Positions 36,257 through 44,810 of a stretch of DNA of 64,000 nucleotides are shown piece by piece. Under the pieces are notes generated by a model. The model was not told the DNA's origin. It made no database searches and saw nothing but the letters and a program-made list of their open reading frames with translations. The stretch's first letter is position 1, and every line of letters starts with the position of its first letter. Source of the stretch: JAABVY01 sp964496505 (GTDB taxonomy: Bacteria > Zixibacteria > MSB-5A5 > JAABVY01); NCBI GenBank assembly GCA_964496505.1, contig CAZBZV010000013.1, forward strand, positions 1-64,000, read 5' to 3'. A program made the translations under genes and the position numbers.

Positions 36257-37150
36257 TCATTTTAAGCCATAGACCTGAGGCGGAGCGAGGTAGCCGGGGA
36301 ATTTATCGATTAGTGCCTTTCGGGTTAGAAAACACAAGTGGCAGGCATCCACATATTCAGGCTCTATTTCGACATCATATTTCTCGGCCAGCCGTGAGGG
36401 GCCGCCTTCAAGCAGGGAGCCGCAAATCGGATGATTTTCGGGATCATATTTTTTCATGATGTCGGAAAGTTCGGTCTGAAACAGGTTGCCAATGCACAGT
36501 CCCTGACAGAGCATGACATTGCCGTAGGGATCGACATGAACTCGTCCTGGGGATCTGAGCTCTTCATGTGGACATTCCCCGAAGCTCTTATAGCTGATTC
36601 GGGGAAGGTCCTCGGTCAGTTTTTCCGCAGCCCGGCCCTTGAAAAGCACATCGCCGCCGACCACCGGCTTACCCTTTTCGCCGGATTCATCCGGTTCAGG
36701 GAGTGTTACAGGCTTTTCGATACAGATTGAGCCGGAGGAGAATCCCAGTTTTTTAGCCGCTTTAAGTGCATTTTGTGCCGCATTGGGAGCACCGTGAAGC
36801 TCATCGTCGCTGATACTCAAATCGGAGACATTTAAGTCCGCCAGAGGCCTAAGCCAATGCTCTGCATCTTGCTCGGAAACCGCCCAATATCCGTTGGTAA
36901 CGACTCCGACCTTGAATCCCAGAGAGCTTGCCGCGCGGGCCGACTCCAGCATCAGAGGGTAGAACAGAAAAGGCTCTCCACCTTCAAGATAGATAGTCTC
37001 GATGGTGCCCAAATCTCTGGCCTGTCTTAAGACCTCTTCGACGTTTTTTAATGTGAATGTGCCCTTTTCATGCGGTCCGCAGTAGAGAAAACAGTGATCG
37101 CAATCGTAGGTACACAGGTAGGTCAGCAAAAAATGTATGCCTTTCAACAT
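36257..37150 (-). CDS. Radical SAM protein with SPASM-like C-terminus
   Basis: 297 residues. The radical SAM cluster motif CTYDCDHC starts at about residue 12. It is followed by YLEGGEPFLFYP (the GGE motif that binds S-adenosylmethionine), VVTNGYWAV and LSISDDELHG. The C-terminal third has Cys groups (GECPHEE, VMLCQGLCIGN, HPICGS, DACHLCFL) that could hold one or more auxiliary clusters, as in enzymes that modify peptides or mature other proteins. No precursor peptide or known partner gene is adjacent. The substrate is unknown. A start further upstream is unlikely because the motif would then sit too deep. Confidence 0.85.
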   Translation of the reverse strand: MLKGIHFLLTYLCTYDCDHCFLYCGPHEKGTFTLKNVEEVLRQARDLGTIETIYLEGGEPFLFYPLMLESARAASSLGFKVGVVTNGYWAVSEQDAEHWLRPLADLNVSDLSISDDELHGAPNAAQNALKAAKKLGFSSGSICIEKPVTLPEPDESGEKGKPVVGGDVLFKGRAAEKLTEDLPRISYKSFGECPHEELRSPGRVHVDPYGNVMLCQGLCIGNLFQTELSDIMKKYDPENHPICGSLLEGGPSRLAEKYDVEIEPEYVDACHLCFLTRKALIDKFPGYLAPPQVYGLK

Positions 37151-37274
37151 CTATCGTCTCCCCGGGAAAGGTTATGAAGTCTATTTATCGGTTTATATTC
37201 GAAATCGCAAGTTTATTTATTGCTTATCTATTCAAATCTCAGGTTGAAAATGAGCATATGCAAAAACAAAATCG

Positions 37275-37307
37275 CAAAAAAATACGGCGCTCCCGCGAGC
37301 GCCGTAT
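37275..37307 (-). terminator. Intrinsic terminator of the beta-helix dockerin gene
   Basis: Perfect 11-bp stem ATACGGCGCTC (37282-37292) with GAGCGCCGTAT (37297-37307), loop CCGC. On the minus strand it is followed by TTTTTTTGCG. It is 28 bases past the stop codon. Confidence 0.9.
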
Positions 37308-37334
37308 CCTGCCTTAGTAGTATTGTTTGATTAA

Positions 37335-39767
37335 TCAGCAGTCAGGCTGGCCGTCCAAATCCGGGTCGCATGGTGATGGACCTTGTATGAATATGTAATT
37401 AGTCATGTAGACGACATCTGTTACGTTTATACTGCCATTGCAGTTCACATCGCCGATTTCAAATGGATCGGGTGCATCTCCACCGTTGAATATATAGCCG
37501 ATCAGACAGATAATATCCGACACATCGATATTATCGTCCTGATTAACATCACCGCATTCAACCGGGCTCGCAATAAAAGATTCCGGCTCGGTCCAGGCGG
37601 AATAAATCGATCCGTTATAGGAGCGCGCCTGCCAGGTATATGTGGCCTCGCTCTGAAGATTTGCCGGATAAGTATAGGATGTCCTGAATGATTCTTCGGT
37701 AACCGGGCCGCTCTCGGCAATTATATTCTGCATATCCGGATCGGAGGCGATGCGGAAATGGTAGATCAAGCCGTTATCGCATTCCCCGGGATTGGAATTA
37801 TTAACGATGAATGTCGGCTTAAGCCCGGCCCGCACTCCGTTAATCGGATACGTTGGCCCGGGCGTTGTGGGAGGAATGGCGCAGGCATCATCACCGCCCG
37901 CACCCCAGACGCCGTCGCCGTAGGTATTCCAGAGTGCGACAGTGTCGGCGGCCATGGAGCAGTTAATACTGCAATATTTGTCATTATTGTCGGACTGCTT
38001 TTTGGCAATTATATGGAAATTATTAAAAGCAAGGGAATCATGCAAAATAATATCGTCGTTTAACACAGGATCTTTGCAGAGGTATTTGTACGTAACCACT
38101 CCTCCAAGAAGGCCGCCCTCATTGGTGGTGCCTGTCAATACGGTATCACCGTAATTGTTCAGGACACACACTTCGGCATTGGTTACCGGCTTATCGTTGT
38201 ATCCCTTGACCCAGACTTTCATATTGCGTTCAAAGGTCACATCCTGCCCCAGGCTGTCCATATCGCTGTAGGCCTGGAAGGAGAAAACTACATCATCATC
38301 GGAAGCCCGGTTAAGGAAGACACAGTTGCGAAGCCGGTTTCCAGTGGAATGGTCGCGGTAAGCTCCTGTGACGTCGAATACTATGGTCGTGCTGTCGGGG
38401 CCTGTATGGTTACAGTCGATTGTGTCTTTGTACAGTACGACATTATTTCCCGGAACCCCGCGGCTGTTGCCGAATGCCACCGGGTTTCTGGGAGCCTTGT
38501 AATGATTGTACCTGAAAATATTATTCTTAATATTCTCGCTTCCTTGCATTGTAGTGTCTTCGATTCCGAATCCGATGGCTGCGACCTCCATGAATCCGCC
38601 GGAACTTCCGGGAATGACCTCGACATAATTTTTTTCGAAGATGTTATCAGCGCAGATCCCATAGAAAAAGATCGAGACCGCCTCGGCCTGGCTTCCTATG
38701 TGCGAGGTGGATGAGTATGTATCCACTTCGACCTTGAAAATATTATCATGAATATGATTGTATCGGTTGCCCGTCCCGGATTCGCCGGGCACATAGCGCC
38801 AATACAGAGCAGAAACCTTGCCCTCGGAATGTATGAATGTCGGCCCGCTGGAGACCAGAATGTCGTTACCATATATCTCCACAGGTTTTTCCGCGGTGCC
38901 TTTGCAGTCCTGAAGTAGAATACCCTGGCTGCCTTCGCGGCTGTTTCCGCTTCTGATGATGTTATTATATATCTTTGAACCGCCCTGCAGGCCATAGATG
39001 GAAATTCCGTAAGCATTTCCGGATGAATGGCATGTGTTGCCGTCGGAGTCGGGATAGAGTTCATTAACTGCGTCGGTGGCAATATAGTTGTCATAGATAT
39101 ATGCCAGGCAGCGCGGATCGCTCTTATTTATCGATATGCCTGTGTGAGGACCGTTGGTAATACTGATATCATGTATTTTTAGATGATAGTCGTCTTCCAA
39201 GTATAACTGCTTCTGTGCCAGAAACCAGATAACCGCGCCGGTTGTGTTACAGCGGCTGGTGAAGGCGGTTGAATTGCTCTTGTAGGTTCCGCCTGAGATT
39301 TCAAGGTTGTAAGTAGTGCCGTTATTCTTGACGCATTTGCCGTCGACACCGTCAATGGTGGCATTGACATTATTCAATAGAAGATCGTGAGAGTTGCCGA
39401 TGAAGATGCAGTTGTTGTCGTAGGCATTGTCGGCATTATATCCGGGCGCGTGTAAGATGGAGCCATTTTTTATTTCGACATCGTAGGCGTTCCAGTAAAT
39501 GGCGATGCCGTAATTATCGTCACCGCCGCCTGTGCCGAAGGTGAGAGTTTTGCCGTTCAAGTCGAGCACGATATCGTGAACATTATCGCCAATTCGAATT
39601 CCATTCGTTGATGACGATAAATTGCCTCCGAGTATATAAGTGCGGTTACTGACATCGTGTATATGATACGGGAGATGATCTATTACAGTTGCCGCCGGGG
39701 ATAGTGCCGGCAGGCAAAATATTGTGATTAAAATCACAAAACATACAGCATTCCTCTTGCTTGCCAT
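37335..39767 (-). CDS. Secreted right-handed beta-helix protein with dockerin
   Basis: About 810 residues. Signal peptide AVCFVILITIFCLPALSPAA. Residues ~60-520 show the asparagine-rich, short-period pattern of parallel beta-helix (NosD/pectate-lyase-like) proteins (NGKTLTFGTGG, IKNGSILHAPG, NNCIFIGNSHDLLLNNVNAT, IYNNIIRSGNS). A fibronectin III-like module near residues 650-740 ends in TYTWQARSYNGSIYSAW. The C-terminus is a paired dockerin (GDVNQDDNIDVSDIICLIGY, GDVNCNGSINVTDVVYMTNY). No lyase active site is evident, so carbohydrate binding or cleavage is only possible. AGGAGG lies 11 bases before the ATG at 39767; a TTG three codons upstream would be too close. Confidence 0.85.
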   Translation of the reverse strand: MASKRNAVCFVILITIFCLPALSPAATVIDHLPYHIHDVSNRTYILGGNLSSSTNGIRIGDNVHDIVLDLNGKTLTFGTGGGDDNYGIAIYWNAYDVEIKNGSILHAPGYNADNAYDNNCIFIGNSHDLLLNNVNATIDGVDGKCVKNNGTTYNLEISGGTYKSNSTAFTSRCNTTGAVIWFLAQKQLYLEDDYHLKIHDISITNGPHTGISINKSDPRCLAYIYDNYIATDAVNELYPDSDGNTCHSSGNAYGISIYGLQGGSKIYNNIIRSGNSREGSQGILLQDCKGTAEKPVEIYGNDILVSSGPTFIHSEGKVSALYWRYVPGESGTGNRYNHIHDNIFKVEVDTYSSTSHIGSQAEAVSIFFYGICADNIFEKNYVEVIPGSSGGFMEVAAIGFGIEDTTMQGSENIKNNIFRYNHYKAPRNPVAFGNSRGVPGNNVVLYKDTIDCNHTGPDSTTIVFDVTGAYRDHSTGNRLRNCVFLNRASDDDVVFSFQAYSDMDSLGQDVTFERNMKVWVKGYNDKPVTNAEVCVLNNYGDTVLTGTTNEGGLLGGVVTYKYLCKDPVLNDDIILHDSLAFNNFHIIAKKQSDNNDKYCSINCSMAADTVALWNTYGDGVWGAGGDDACAIPPTTPGPTYPINGVRAGLKPTFIVNNSNPGECDNGLIYHFRIASDPDMQNIIAESGPVTEESFRTSYTYPANLQSEATYTWQARSYNGSIYSAWTEPESFIASPVECGDVNQDDNIDVSDIICLIGYIFNGGDAPDPFEIGDVNCNGSINVTDVVYMTNYIFIQGPSPCDPDLDGQPDC

Positions 39768-39880
39768 AGCTTCCAATGCCTCCTGTATGTATAGAGCAGG
39801 GCTCTATTGTATGTTAGTAGTTCGGTATGTATACTTCCGTATGTAAAATCAGGTCTGAAGACCTTTTGGTACTTTGGGGA
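39768..39880 (-). promoter_or_regulatory. Leader with four ACATAC repeats
   Basis: On the plus strand GTATGT recurs at 39785, 39809, 39825 and 39839 (ACATAC on the transcribed strand). The hairpin ATAGAGC-CCT-GCTCTAT lies between the first two copies and the palindrome AGGTCTTCAGACCT upstream of the last. It could be a protein-binding array or a leader RNA for the beta-helix gene. No known element matches. Confidence 0.3.
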
Positions 39881-39887
39881 AATACGA

Positions 39888-39937
39888 TAAAAAAATCACC
39901 CCCGGTTGGCAATATTTTTTTAATAGGGGTGATTTTT
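39888..39937 (-). terminator. Intrinsic terminator of the aspA operon
   Basis: A 12-bp stem AAAAATCACCCC with GGGGTGATTTTT, enclosing about 22 bases. On the minus strand it is followed by TTTTTATCG. It is about 55 bases past the aspA stop. Confidence 0.75.
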
Positions 39938-39990
39938 GAGAAATCTAATCTACTATAATATCATGTGCAATTGCGGTTATTGAGGATATT

Positions 39991-41406
39991 TCAAATTTTG
40001 CCGTAGCCTATTATTGAACGGGGGTGCGTCATTTTGCGGGGGTCCAGTATTTCGTTCAAAGTTTCCTCGTCAATTAAACCGCTTTCAAGTGCAAGTTGGC
40101 GAACCGGACGACCTGTCTCCAGAGCTTTTTTGGCTATTACGGCGGCGTGGTCGTGTCCCATAAAGGGCGCCAGAGCCGTGACCAGGCTGACTGAGTTTTC
40201 CACCAGCTCCTGGCATCTTTCGCGGTTGGCGGTTATCCCGACAATACAGCGCTCACGGAGTACCGTACAGGCTCGTTCCAGCATCTCGATCGATTGGAAG
40301 ATGTTGAAGCCGAGGATTGGCTCGAATACGTTGAGCTCGAGCTGACCGCCCTCGGCGGCAAGTGTGACAGTGACGTCGTTTCCGATCACCTGAAAACAGA
40401 CCTGATTTACCACCTCGGGAATTACCGGATTGACTTTGCCGGGCATAATCGAAGATCCCGGCTGACGAGGCGGGAGGTTGATTTCGCCGATTCCGGCGCG
40501 CGGGCCGGAAGAAAGCAATCTTAAGTCATTACAAACTTTGGATAATTTTATTGCTACCCTTTTCAGCACGCCCGAAAGCTGCACGAAGGCTCCGGTGTCA
40601 GAGGTCGCCTCGACTAGGTTCGGTTCGGTGTAAAGTGGGAGACCGGTTATATCCGCCAATAGAAAGCGGACTTTCTCGGCATAACCCTCGACAGTGTTAA
40701 TGCCGGTGCCCACTGCCGTAGCACCCATGTTGATACCGCAGATCTCACGTGTAGCATCCTTGACGGCTTTCATGCCCTCGCTCAGCGCGATACCGTAGGC
40801 CTCGAACTCCTGACCCAGGGTCATCGGGACAGCGTCCTGAAGCTGGGTGCGTCCGATTTTCAATATATCGGAAAACTCCTGCCCCTTATCGGTGAAAGCG
40901 TCTTTAAGATTGTTCATGGCTTTCAGAAGTTTTTCGATATCCCAGACCGAGGCGATTTTCAGCGCGGTCGGATAAACATCATTGGTAGACTGCGAGAGAT
41001 TGACATGGTTGTTGGGATGGCAATACTTATACTCCCCGCGCTTATGTCCCATTATTTCGAGAGCGCGGTTGGCAATCACCTCATTGGCGTTCATATTGGT
41101 AGAGGTCCCTGCGCCGCCCTGAATGACATCGACTATGAAATGCTCGAAAAGCGCGCCGCTTCTGACGTCATCACAGGCCTGCACGATAGCATCACCGATT
41201 TTATGATCCAGGATACCCAGTTCCATATTGGCCATGGCCGAGGCTTTCTTGACCGATGCCAGAGCATTGATAAGATTCGGGAATTGCGAGATAGTGATCC
41301 CGGTCATCGGGAAATTCTGTATCGCACGGGCAGTTTGTATTCCGTAATAGACCTCTTCCGGAATCTGACGTTCTCCCAGGCTGTCGCTCTCGAGTCTATA
41401 TTTCAT
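39991..41406 (-). CDS. aspA: Aspartate ammonia-lyase
   Basis: A 471-residue aspartase/fumarase superfamily enzyme that deaminates aspartate to fumarate. Motifs are RLESDSLGERQIPEEVYYG, the substrate-binding TSTNMNANEVIANRA and NLSQSTNDVYPTA, and the family signature GSSIMPGKVNPVIPE. The pattern fits aspartase better than class II fumarase, though the families are close. The ATG at 41406 is preferred because GGAGG lies 8 bases before it. An ATG five codons earlier overlaps that site. It follows the dehydrogenase gene with a 1-base gap. Confidence 0.92.
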   Translation of the reverse strand: MKYRLESDSLGERQIPEEVYYGIQTARAIQNFPMTGITISQFPNLINALASVKKASAMANMELGILDHKIGDAIVQACDDVRSGALFEHFIVDVIQGGAGTSTNMNANEVIANRALEIMGHKRGEYKYCHPNNHVNLSQSTNDVYPTALKIASVWDIEKLLKAMNNLKDAFTDKGQEFSDILKIGRTQLQDAVPMTLGQEFEAYGIALSEGMKAVKDATREICGINMGATAVGTGINTVEGYAEKVRFLLADITGLPLYTEPNLVEATSDTGAFVQLSGVLKRVAIKLSKVCNDLRLLSSGPRAGIGEINLPPRQPGSSIMPGKVNPVIPEVVNQVCFQVIGNDVTVTLAAEGGQLELNVFEPILGFNIFQSIEMLERACTVLRERCIVGITANRERCQELVENSVSLVTALAPFMGHDHAAVIAKKALETGRPVRQLALESGLIDEETLNEILDPRKMTHPRSIIGYGKI

Positions 41407-41407
41407 T

Positions 41408-42307
41408 CTATTTACCTCCATCGATAATTTTTATGTCGGCTGTTTTCTGATAATATTTCACCACAGCCGCCATATCCTCATCTCCCAGCCCCATGCCTTC
41501 GGCGCCGCTGAACATTTCTCTTACGGCGGAGGTAACCGGCAGGGCAATGCCGCTGATTCCTCCCGCCTCAAGGGCCAGGTTTATATCCTTAAAGATCAAA
41601 TCGATGGAAAAGTTCTTGGCATAGTCATCTCTTGCGATGGAATTCCCCTTGATCGTAAAAAGCGGACATCCCAGCGCACCGGAGCTTATTGTCTCATTCA
41701 CTGATTCAAAATCAAGCCCGAGTTTTCGGCCGAATGTTAATGCCTCGGCATAGGCGCCCATCATATTGGCCAGAAGCATGTTGATCATCAGCTTCATCTT
41801 CGTTCCCGAACCGATTTGCCCGCAACGAACGACCTTTTTGCCCATGCTCAGAAGCATTGGTTCGGTCTCATCGATTAACTCTTCTTTGCCTCCAGCAAGA
41901 ATCACCAGGGTGCTGTCCTCGGCCGGTTTTTTGCTCCCGGAAACGGGTGCATCCAGAAAATCGGCTCCCTGAGAATCAACGATTTGGGCCGCCTGCAATG
42001 TTGCCTGTTCGGAGACTGTGGTCATATTTATCACCGTTTTGCCCGATTTCAGGACATCGGCTATGGAACTGACTACTTCAAGTAAATCCGAAGGTCCGGT
42101 TACCATGATTATGATCACGTCGCAATCTTCGGCCAGCTCCCGGGGTGCATAATAGACTGTTGCGCCCTCGTCACGGAAAGCCTCGGCGCGCGACTCGGTG
42201 CGGTTGTAAACACCCAGATCAAATCCGGCATTCTTGATATTTCTTGCCATCGGCGCGCCCATTGTCCCCAGGCCTATCAATCCGATTTTTTTATCCTTTA
42301 TTGGCAT
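41408..42307 (-). CDS. 3-hydroxyisobutyrate dehydrogenase-family NAD(P)-dependent oxidoreductase
   Basis: About 299 residues of the beta-hydroxyacid dehydrogenase family. The N-terminal Rossmann motif is GLIGLGTMGAPMARNI. The substrate-binding DAPVSGSKKPAEDSTLVILAGG and the catalytic Lys segment GSGTKMKLMINMLL follow. It may oxidise a 3-hydroxy acid or reduce a semialdehyde such as glyoxylate or succinic semialdehyde. The ATG at 42307 has AAGGAGG 7 bases upstream. It forms a two-gene operon with aspA, which hints at amino- or short-acid metabolism. Confidence 0.9.
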   Translation of the reverse strand: MPIKDKKIGLIGLGTMGAPMARNIKNAGFDLGVYNRTESRAEAFRDEGATVYYAPRELAEDCDVIIIMVTGPSDLLEVVSSIADVLKSGKTVINMTTVSEQATLQAAQIVDSQGADFLDAPVSGSKKPAEDSTLVILAGGKEELIDETEPMLLSMGKKVVRCGQIGSGTKMKLMINMLLANMMGAYAEALTFGRKLGLDFESVNETISSGALGCPLFTIKGNSIARDDYAKNFSIDLIFKDINLALEAGGISGIALPVTSAVREMFSGAEGMGLGDEDMAAVVKYYQKTADIKIIDGGK

Positions 42308-42405
42308 CAGATATCCTCCTTTTAGAATCAATTTAAAATGCAAAGAGGGATTATAAAAGAAGATTTATGATGTTGCAATTGGTTTCTGGAAAGTATTACA
42401 AATAG

Positions 42406-42439
42406 AAAAGCCCGCCTCTGAAATACTCAGGCGGGCTTG
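42406..42439 (-). terminator. Intrinsic terminator of the C10 protease-dockerin gene
   Basis: A 10-bp stem AAGCCCGCCT (42409-42418) with AGGCGGGCTT (42430-42439), followed on the minus strand by TTTTCTATTT. It is about 20 bases after the stop codon. Confidence 0.88.
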
Positions 42440-42459
42440 CAGATTTTATCGTTATTCGC

Positions 42460-44613
42460 TTAGCAGTCGGGATCGCCGTTGCCGTCAAGGTCGCAGGGCG
42501 GCATACCACCTATAAAGATATAGTTTACTATCATGACAGCATCGCTGATATTGCAGGTGCCGTCGCAGTTGCAGTCGGCGGCCTCGATCGGATCAGGCTC
42601 GGGGCCGTTTATGAAGATATAATTGACAATATAAACTGCATCTGAGATGTTCAGCTCTTCATCCCCGCTGGCATCCCCGCATATATAAGCCGGGGGTGGG
42701 GGTTCGGTGACCTGCATAACTATCAGCATCGTATCCGTATTTGGCGGTGAATCGGAATCGGTTACAACGACTCTGAACGAAAATTCGGAAGCCCACGTGG
42801 GTGCACCCGAAAGCAGTCCGGATTCGCCTTCCTCGAATAAAAGACCGTATGGCTGCTGTCCCCATACTTTATCCCAGCTATAAGGCGGCACTCCGCCTAC
42901 AGCCCAGAATTGATAGCTGTACTCTTCACCCACTACTGCGTCCGGTACTTCATAGGCTTGCATATGCAGAAGGCCGTCGCAGGCATCTCCGACGCCGTCA
43001 TTGTTCTCATCATACTGATACGGATTCTGAACATCGTAGCAGTTATCGCAGGCATCACCCACTCCATCCTGATCGAAATCGTCTGTATTGGAGGTGGCAA
43101 GCTCGGGACAGTTATCATTCTCATCCGGAATGCCGTCATTATCATCATCCGGATCGCAGGCATCCCCGAGAAAATCACCGTCGTTGTCGTTTTGATCGAA
43201 GTTGGGAGTATCCGGACAGTTGTCGCAGTCATCTCCCACACCGTCATCATCCTCATCTTTCTGATCGGAGTTCATCGTCAGCACGCAGTTGTCGCTGTCG
43301 TTGACGATGCCGTCATTATCAGCGTCCGGCTTGGGAAATATATTTCTGATCATATATTCTTCGTCAAGGCCGCATCCCGACCAGGGGCAGTGCAGGTTGT
43401 CCAGATTGTACCAGGCGTTATGGCCGTCATCCCAGCCGTAATTGAAATGATACTGCTTGGTACCGTCAATCTCGCGCCAGCCGTCGCAAACGATGGCATG
43501 AGTATAAATCCGATATTCCATTGGCTGGCCGGACAGGATTTGCTCTTTGACAAGGTTGAACCATCCATCAGAGCTATGATCGCTGCGCCATTCCCTGTCG
43601 ATTGACTCATCATAGTAGAAATAAGTCGGGAAAACATTGACCGCGTAGTATGTCCACGTGCCCGATCCGCAGCGTCCGTAGTCCATCTCGAACGCTATTC
43701 CCACCTCGCGGTTGAGATGTGCCAGAGCATGCTGCTGGTCTTCATCGCAGCCCTCGTCGCAGTCATCGACTATGTTATCCCAGTCGTAGGGGTCGGTAAA
43801 ATCGGCGCCAAGTGTCTGACCCGGGGAACTGCCATCGCAGGAGTTGTCACCTGCCCAGTAATATGAATGGCTGCCCTGTCCATGAGGCGGCCACTGGTAA
43901 TAAGCCATGATCTGTGCAGCCGCAGTGGCAACACATCCGACCACGGTCGTTCCGCCGTCACCCATAGGGCAATAGTTGTTGTAGGGTGCACCCTGATGCC
44001 AGCTTGTGGTGAGAAGAGGTTCGCCCTCCTCACCCGGGACTATGTCCTTGCCGAGCCTGCTTAAGAATTCCGGCTCTGATAAAGTGTATTGCGACCATTT
44101 GGTCTGATTTATCTCATCGAAAAGCTTTTCTGATTTTGTGGCCTGAGATGCTTCCATACTGCCGTAATAATCCACATACAGCCTTACCCGTTCCATTAAA
44201 ACATCTCTCAGGAGTTTGGCAAAGCCGTCCTCGGCGCTGACATCGAGAACCGAATTATCCGAGTAAGCTTTAACCGGGGGCAGTTCCTTCAAAACGGGTA
44301 CAACAATATATCCTATTGGCTCGATCGAATAGACATTTGCCAGGACGGTATCATTAACAATCAACTGCTCCACATTTACGATCTGGGGATTTTGCGATTC
44401 GGCCCAATCGCCTCTATCGTAGACTATCATGTTCAGCCAGTTCTGGCTGACAAGGCTCATCTCGTAATCCTCTGCCACCTCGGCTGAGACAGTGGAGAAC
44501 GAAATTAAAATCGTGAATACGAAAAGCGCGAATAGATTGAAGATTGAAGTCGTTACTTTTTTCGGCGATGACGAGTAGGTAAAGTCTTCAGGCTTGGGTT
44601 TAAGGGAATACAA
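42460..44613 (-). CDS. Secreted C10 (streptopain-like) protease with TSP3 repeats and dockerin
   Basis: About 717 residues. An exported papain-fold protease: signal segment SIFNLFALFVFTILISFSTV, a propeptide-like region, then the C10 core TTSWHQGAPYNNYCP, the catalytic Cys in VGCVATAAAQIMAYYQWP, and the catalytic His in YTHAIVCDGWRE with NYGWDDG. Thrombospondin type 3 calcium repeats follow (DNDGIVNDSDNC, DEDDDGVGDDCDNCPD, DFDQDGVGDACDNC), an Ig-like domain (VGEEYSYQFWAVGGVPPYSW) and a paired dockerin. The start is taken as TTG at 44613. GGAGGTGA sits 4 bases upstream of it, whereas the ATG at 44670 has no ribosome site and would add 19 polar residues before the signal peptide. It is separated from rqcH by a divergent promoter region. 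Confidence 0.88.
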   Translation of the reverse strand: MYSLKPKPEDFTYSSSPKKVTTSIFNLFALFVFTILISFSTVSAEVAEDYEMSLVSQNWLNMIVYDRGDWAESQNPQIVNVEQLIVNDTVLANVYSIEPIGYIVVPVLKELPPVKAYSDNSVLDVSAEDGFAKLLRDVLMERVRLYVDYYGSMEASQATKSEKLFDEINQTKWSQYTLSEPEFLSRLGKDIVPGEEGEPLLTTSWHQGAPYNNYCPMGDGGTTVVGCVATAAAQIMAYYQWPPHGQGSHSYYWAGDNSCDGSSPGQTLGADFTDPYDWDNIVDDCDEGCDEDQQHALAHLNREVGIAFEMDYGRCGSGTWTYYAVNVFPTYFYYDESIDREWRSDHSSDGWFNLVKEQILSGQPMEYRIYTHAIVCDGWREIDGTKQYHFNYGWDDGHNAWYNLDNLHCPWSGCGLDEEYMIRNIFPKPDADNDGIVNDSDNCVLTMNSDQKDEDDDGVGDDCDNCPDTPNFDQNDNDGDFLGDACDPDDDNDGIPDENDNCPELATSNTDDFDQDGVGDACDNCYDVQNPYQYDENNDGVGDACDGLLHMQAYEVPDAVVGEEYSYQFWAVGGVPPYSWDKVWGQQPYGLLFEEGESGLLSGAPTWASEFSFRVVVTDSDSPPNTDTMLIVMQVTEPPPPAYICGDASGDEELNISDAVYIVNYIFINGPEPDPIEAADCNCDGTCNISDAVMIVNYIFIGGMPPCDLDGNGDPDC

Positions 44614-44810
44614 TGCGTCACCTCCAGGGTGAAAAGGCCAGTAGTCAATGAAGCTGTTTTTTCTCTTCATTTAAAATAACCTGCTTTGGGTTTTTGTCAA
44701 TATTTGAATTGTCGTTCTTTTTTATGTGTTTAAACCGCTTGCAATTAGAACGTCAATGTCTTAACCTTTATTTGTTTATATTTTAAAGGATTTTTGGTAA
44801 ATTACAGCTT

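Noticed and set aside
25159..39880. Cyclic-di-GMP riboswitches in the leaders of the secreted-protein genes
   Set aside because: The conserved GEMM core sequences are not present in any of the leaders I examined.
42910..43605. A 231-codon plus-strand frame with hydrophobic composition opposite the C10 protease gene
   Set aside because: It mirrors the Asp-rich calcium repeats (GAT read backwards gives Ile/Val codons), so it is a shadow of the protease gene.
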